Of a DNA stretch of 64,000 nucleotides, positions 61,834-64,000 are shown piece after piece (within the stretch, counting starts at the first letter, position 1; each line of letters begins with the position of its first letter). The notes beneath the pieces were generated by a model. That model ran no database searches. It was not told where the DNA came from and was given only the letters and a program-made list of their open reading frames with translations. The position numbers were made by a program, and so were the translations under genes. This DNA is from Desulfosoma sp. (GTDB taxonomy: Bacteria; Desulfobacterota; Syntrophobacteria; Syntrophobacterales; DSM-9756), in contig JBBFKY010000003.1 in NCBI GenBank assembly GCA_037481875.1, forward strand, positions 179,235 through 243,234, given 5' to 3'.

Positions 61834-62769
61834 TCAAGTTTCAAAAACATTTCCGGCACGAAGTCCTTCAGCTTTGGCAAATTCGGCGGCACTCACCTTC
61901 CCGGTTTCTTTGCTCTGAACCTTTTTCACGAGCAGAAGCCCCAAGCCCGTCTGCACGGTCAAGCCGTCTTCTGTCACTTCCAGGATTTCTCCGGGCAGGT
62001 GCCTAGGCTTTTCCCACACCGAAGCCGGTTGAGGAGCCGCTTCGAGAATGTTCAAAGCTTTGCCTTGCCAACGCGTGCCGGCTCCCGGCACCGGAAAAGC
62101 GCCTCGAATAAGATTGTAAATGTTTTCTACTCCCTGGCGCCAATCGATCTGCGTGTGTTCCGGCTTAAGGGCCGGCTGAAAGGAGGCCAAACGAGGATCT
62201 TGGGGAATTCTGGGCGCTTTCCCTTCCCGAATGAGGCGTACAGCCTTCGGAACCAATTTCACTCCCAAAGGATAAAGCTTGTTAAAATAGAGACTGGCCG
62301 TGGTGTCATCCGAAGCGATCGGAACGGATTCCTGAAGCACGATATCCCCTGTATCCACGCCGTCGTCAATGTAATGGATGGTCACACCTGTTTGGAGCTC
62401 CCCATGAATGATCGCCCAAGCAATGGCACTGCCGCCTCGATATTTGGGAAGCAATGAGGGATGGTAGTTAATGCCTCCAAGGGAGGCGGCTTCGATGACA
62501 TCCTTGCCCATGTATTGCGTTACAAAGACGAGAACAAACAAATCCGGTTTCTTGTCCCGAACCCACTCCAGAACATCCTGCCCTTTGAGGGTCCGCGGCT
62601 GCAACAGCGGAAGCCCTCGTTCCACGGCCAATTCTTTGAATGGGTTCGGCTTCTTGGCTCCCGGCACATCGGGGATTGTCATGGCTCCCACGACGTCCTC
62701 TCCTTGATCCAACAATGCCTGCAAGCAGTCGCGCCCAAAAGGGGCCTGTCCAATGACAATCAGTCGCAT
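61834..62769 (-). CDS. Formyltransferase-family protein (Fmt/10-formyl-THF hydrolase-domain type)
   Basis: 311 residues from ATG 62769 (GGGAGGGAG upstream). LIVIGQAPFGRDCLQALL, GINYHPSLLPKYRGGSAIAW (HxSLLP motif), DDGVDTGDIVLQ, LVPKAVRLIREGKAPRIPQ and IDWRQGVENIYNLIRG resemble the N-terminal hydrolase domain of 10-formyl-THF dehydrogenase (ALDH1L) more than standard Fmt. The C-terminal Fmt_C-like domain is present. It could be methionyl-tRNA formyltransferase or a folate-dependent hydrolase. No def gene is adjacent. Confidence 0.8.
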   Translation of the reverse strand: MRLIVIGQAPFGRDCLQALLDQGEDVVGAMTIPDVPGAKKPNPFKELAVERGLPLLQPRTLKGQDVLEWVRDKKPDLFVLVFVTQYMGKDVIEAASLGGINYHPSLLPKYRGGSAIAWAIIHGELQTGVTIHYIDDGVDTGDIVLQESVPIASDDTTASLYFNKLYPLGVKLVPKAVRLIREGKAPRIPQDPRLASFQPALKPEHTQIDWRQGVENIYNLIRGAFPVPGAGTRWQGKALNILEAAPQPASVWEKPRHLPGEILEVTEDGLTVQTGLGLLLVKKVQSKETGKVSAAEFAKAEGLRAGNVFET

Positions 62770-63137
62770 ACGCTCCCTCCCCATCATCACCATGTCTCCA
62801 CAAGGTCTTCATCCCACAACGCCGATGACGGATCGGCCGAAATTCCGGGACAACTTCTTGCTGACATGGACAAGGCATGGAGCCTCAGGAAACGAGTGCG
62901 AAACCGTGAAAAAGGAGCGCAGAATGTTCAGAAGGAGGCACCGAACCATAGGGACCGTCACTCGGCGGTGTTTGAACCATAGCAACGGCCCAGAAAAGGC
63001 GCAAGAAAAATGACCTTCCTGGAAAAAATTCAGCGCGTCTCGATCGCACAAATGACCGAGGTACTCGGGATGCTTAAAAACAGTTATGAGTTCGCCGACA
63101 CCGCTTCACCTCAAGACGGACGAGGAGACAATCCACC
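62770..63137. other. Intergenic region with no supported gene
   Basis: A 368-base gap between the divergent formyltransferase and enoyl-CoA hydratase-family genes. A 47-residue frame at 63010-63153 overlaps the next gene's start and has no ribosome site, so it is not called. No terminator or clear promoter seen. Confidence 0.5.
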
Positions 63138-64000
63138 ATGCATGCAAGGTTAACGGATGAAAACAGTCACGTTCGTGTTCGGGCCAAGAAATGTTTGCTT
63201 CACATTGAGCTCAACCGGCCTGAAGCCCTAAACAGCCTTTCCCTCCCCATGATACGCCGTGTGGCCCAGGTGCTGAATGCCGCCGAAAAGGATTCGCAGG
63301 TGCGTTGTCTTCTTTTTACCGGCAGCGGCCCTAAGGCGTTCTGTGCGGGAGGCGATATCAAATGGGTGGCTTTGCAGGTGCGAGCAGGAAACCGAGCCGA
63401 TGCAGAGGCTTTTTTTCGTGAGGAGTACGCTTTGGATTTGTCCTTACATCGATACCCAAAACCTGTGGTCGTTGTGGCTCATGGGGTCACCATGGGGGGT
63501 GGGCTCGGGCTGGCAGCAGCGGCCGACATTGTCATTGCCACAGAAACCACTCACATGGCCATGCCGGAAACACGCATCGGCTTCTTTCCGGACGTGGGCG
63601 CTACGGGATGGCTCTTTGTGAAATGCCCTCCAGGGTATCCCGAATACCTGGCACTCACGGGAGACGATCTTCTGGGAGCTCACACGGTCCGTGTGGGTTT
63701 GGCCACGCATTTTGTGGATTCTTCTCAACAGCAGAGCCTGATTGACGCTTTGGAAGAAGCCTCCCCGTCGCTTCCTGGGAATCGAAAAGGGGCGGCCGCT
63801 TTTCTTGGCAAACTAGTCGCAGCATTTCAAAGCCATCATCCCCTTCCCGAAGATCCTGATATGGACGCATGGGTTCGGGACTACTTTGACGGCGTTTCCT
63901 CTGTGCCGACTCTTCTGGAGAATCTTTCCAAATGCCAGATTCAGAGTCGTTTGTGTGAAGGGGTGTTTCGACGTCTTTCCGAACGATCCCCTACGGCGGT
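63138..64000 (+). CDS. Enoyl-CoA hydratase/isomerase family protein, 3-hydroxyisobutyryl-CoA hydrolase-like (right-truncated)
   Basis: 287 residues visible, running off the window without a stop. LHIELNRPEALNSLSLPMI, KAFCAGGDIKW (oxyanion loop), VAHGVTMGGGLGLAAAADIV and MPETRIGFFPDVGATG match the crotonase fold; the last motif favours the 3-hydroxyisobutyryl-CoA hydrolase branch. GAGGAG lies 10 bases before ATG 63138. It would act in valine or branched-chain CoA degradation, but activity cannot be confirmed without the C-terminus. Confidence 0.88.
   Translation, partial: MHARLTDENSHVRVRAKKCLLHIELNRPEALNSLSLPMIRRVAQVLNAAEKDSQVRCLLFTGSGPKAFCAGGDIKWVALQVRAGNRADAEAFFREEYALDLSLHRYPKPVVVVAHGVTMGGGLGLAAAADIVIATETTHMAMPETRIGFFPDVGATGWLFVKCPPGYPEYLALTGDDLLGAHTVRVGLATHFVDSSQQQSLIDALEEASPSLPGNRKGAAAFLGKLVAAFQSHHPLPEDPDMDAWVRDYFDGVSSVPTLLENLSKCQIQSRLCEGVFRRLSERSPTA

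Noticed and set aside
63010-63153. 47-residue frame
   Set aside because: No ribosome site, overlaps the start of the enoyl-CoA hydratase-family gene, which has GAGGAG and strong homology.

Overview
The window looks like the chromosome of an anaerobic, sulfate-reducing or syntrophic member of Desulfobacterota (Syntrophobacterales/Desulfovibrio-like). This rests on gene content, not on a marker gene: an 'orange protein' (ORP) cluster, mercury-methylation hgcAB, anaerobic (early-cobalt) cobalamin synthesis, [NiFe]-hydrogenase maturation genes, corrinoid/folate one-carbon enzymes and an archaeal-type 3-dehydroquinate synthase. No rRNA or tRNA gene was found.

Layout, left to right. 1-3.2 kb: leuB (minus), a cNMP-binding/HDOD protein and a small rubredoxin-like protein. 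3.3-9.5 kb: an ORP-type cluster (NifX-like/zinc-ribbon protein, two ferredoxin-containing MinD ATPases, a sigma-54 activator, an Mrp-NifX fusion and a free NifX/ORP protein), with -24/-12 promoter candidates. 10-13.5 kb: an MFS carrier, hgcA, hgcB and an FmdB-type zinc ribbon. 14-16.8 kb: msrAB, a RibD/DHFR-like reductase and a second HDOD protein. 16.8-22.3 kb (minus): cbiD-cbiET-cbiF-cbiG-cbiH. 23.1-29.4 kb: an FAD oxidoreductase followed by a tight protein-kinase-like/universal-stress/giant Lon-like module, the best candidate here for an undescribed system. 29.5-34.3 kb: purM, then a MoxR-DUF58-transglutaminase operon. 34.4-41.4 kb: a degenerate receiver-TPR protein, rpmB, a folate/corrinoid pair (pterin-binding methyltransferase, fchA), a RelA/SpoT enzyme and ispG. 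41.7-48.5 kb (minus): a six-gene run, DHQ synthase II-pheA-aroE-aroA-dacB-radical SAM. 49-57 kb (minus): a PPC-domain protein, a radical SAM protein and hypA-hypB-hypF-hypD-hypE with no hypC. 57-64 kb: a repeat-rich stretch with two tandem arrays, a coiled-coil protein, an IS256-type remnant, a cation-efflux protein, an orphan TAXI binding protein, a formyltransferase and an enoyl-CoA hydratase-family gene running off the right edge.

The gene sets fit together. Cobalamin synthesis would supply corrinoid for HgcA and for methyltetrahydrofolate/corrinoid chemistry. The hyp genes would mature hydrogenases encoded elsewhere. Three families of palindromic repeats (here A, B and C) occupy most of the longer intergenic gaps. 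Family A has terminal inverted repeats, like a MITE. A candidate small RNA with its own promoter and terminator lies at about 48.76-48.92 kb on the minus strand.
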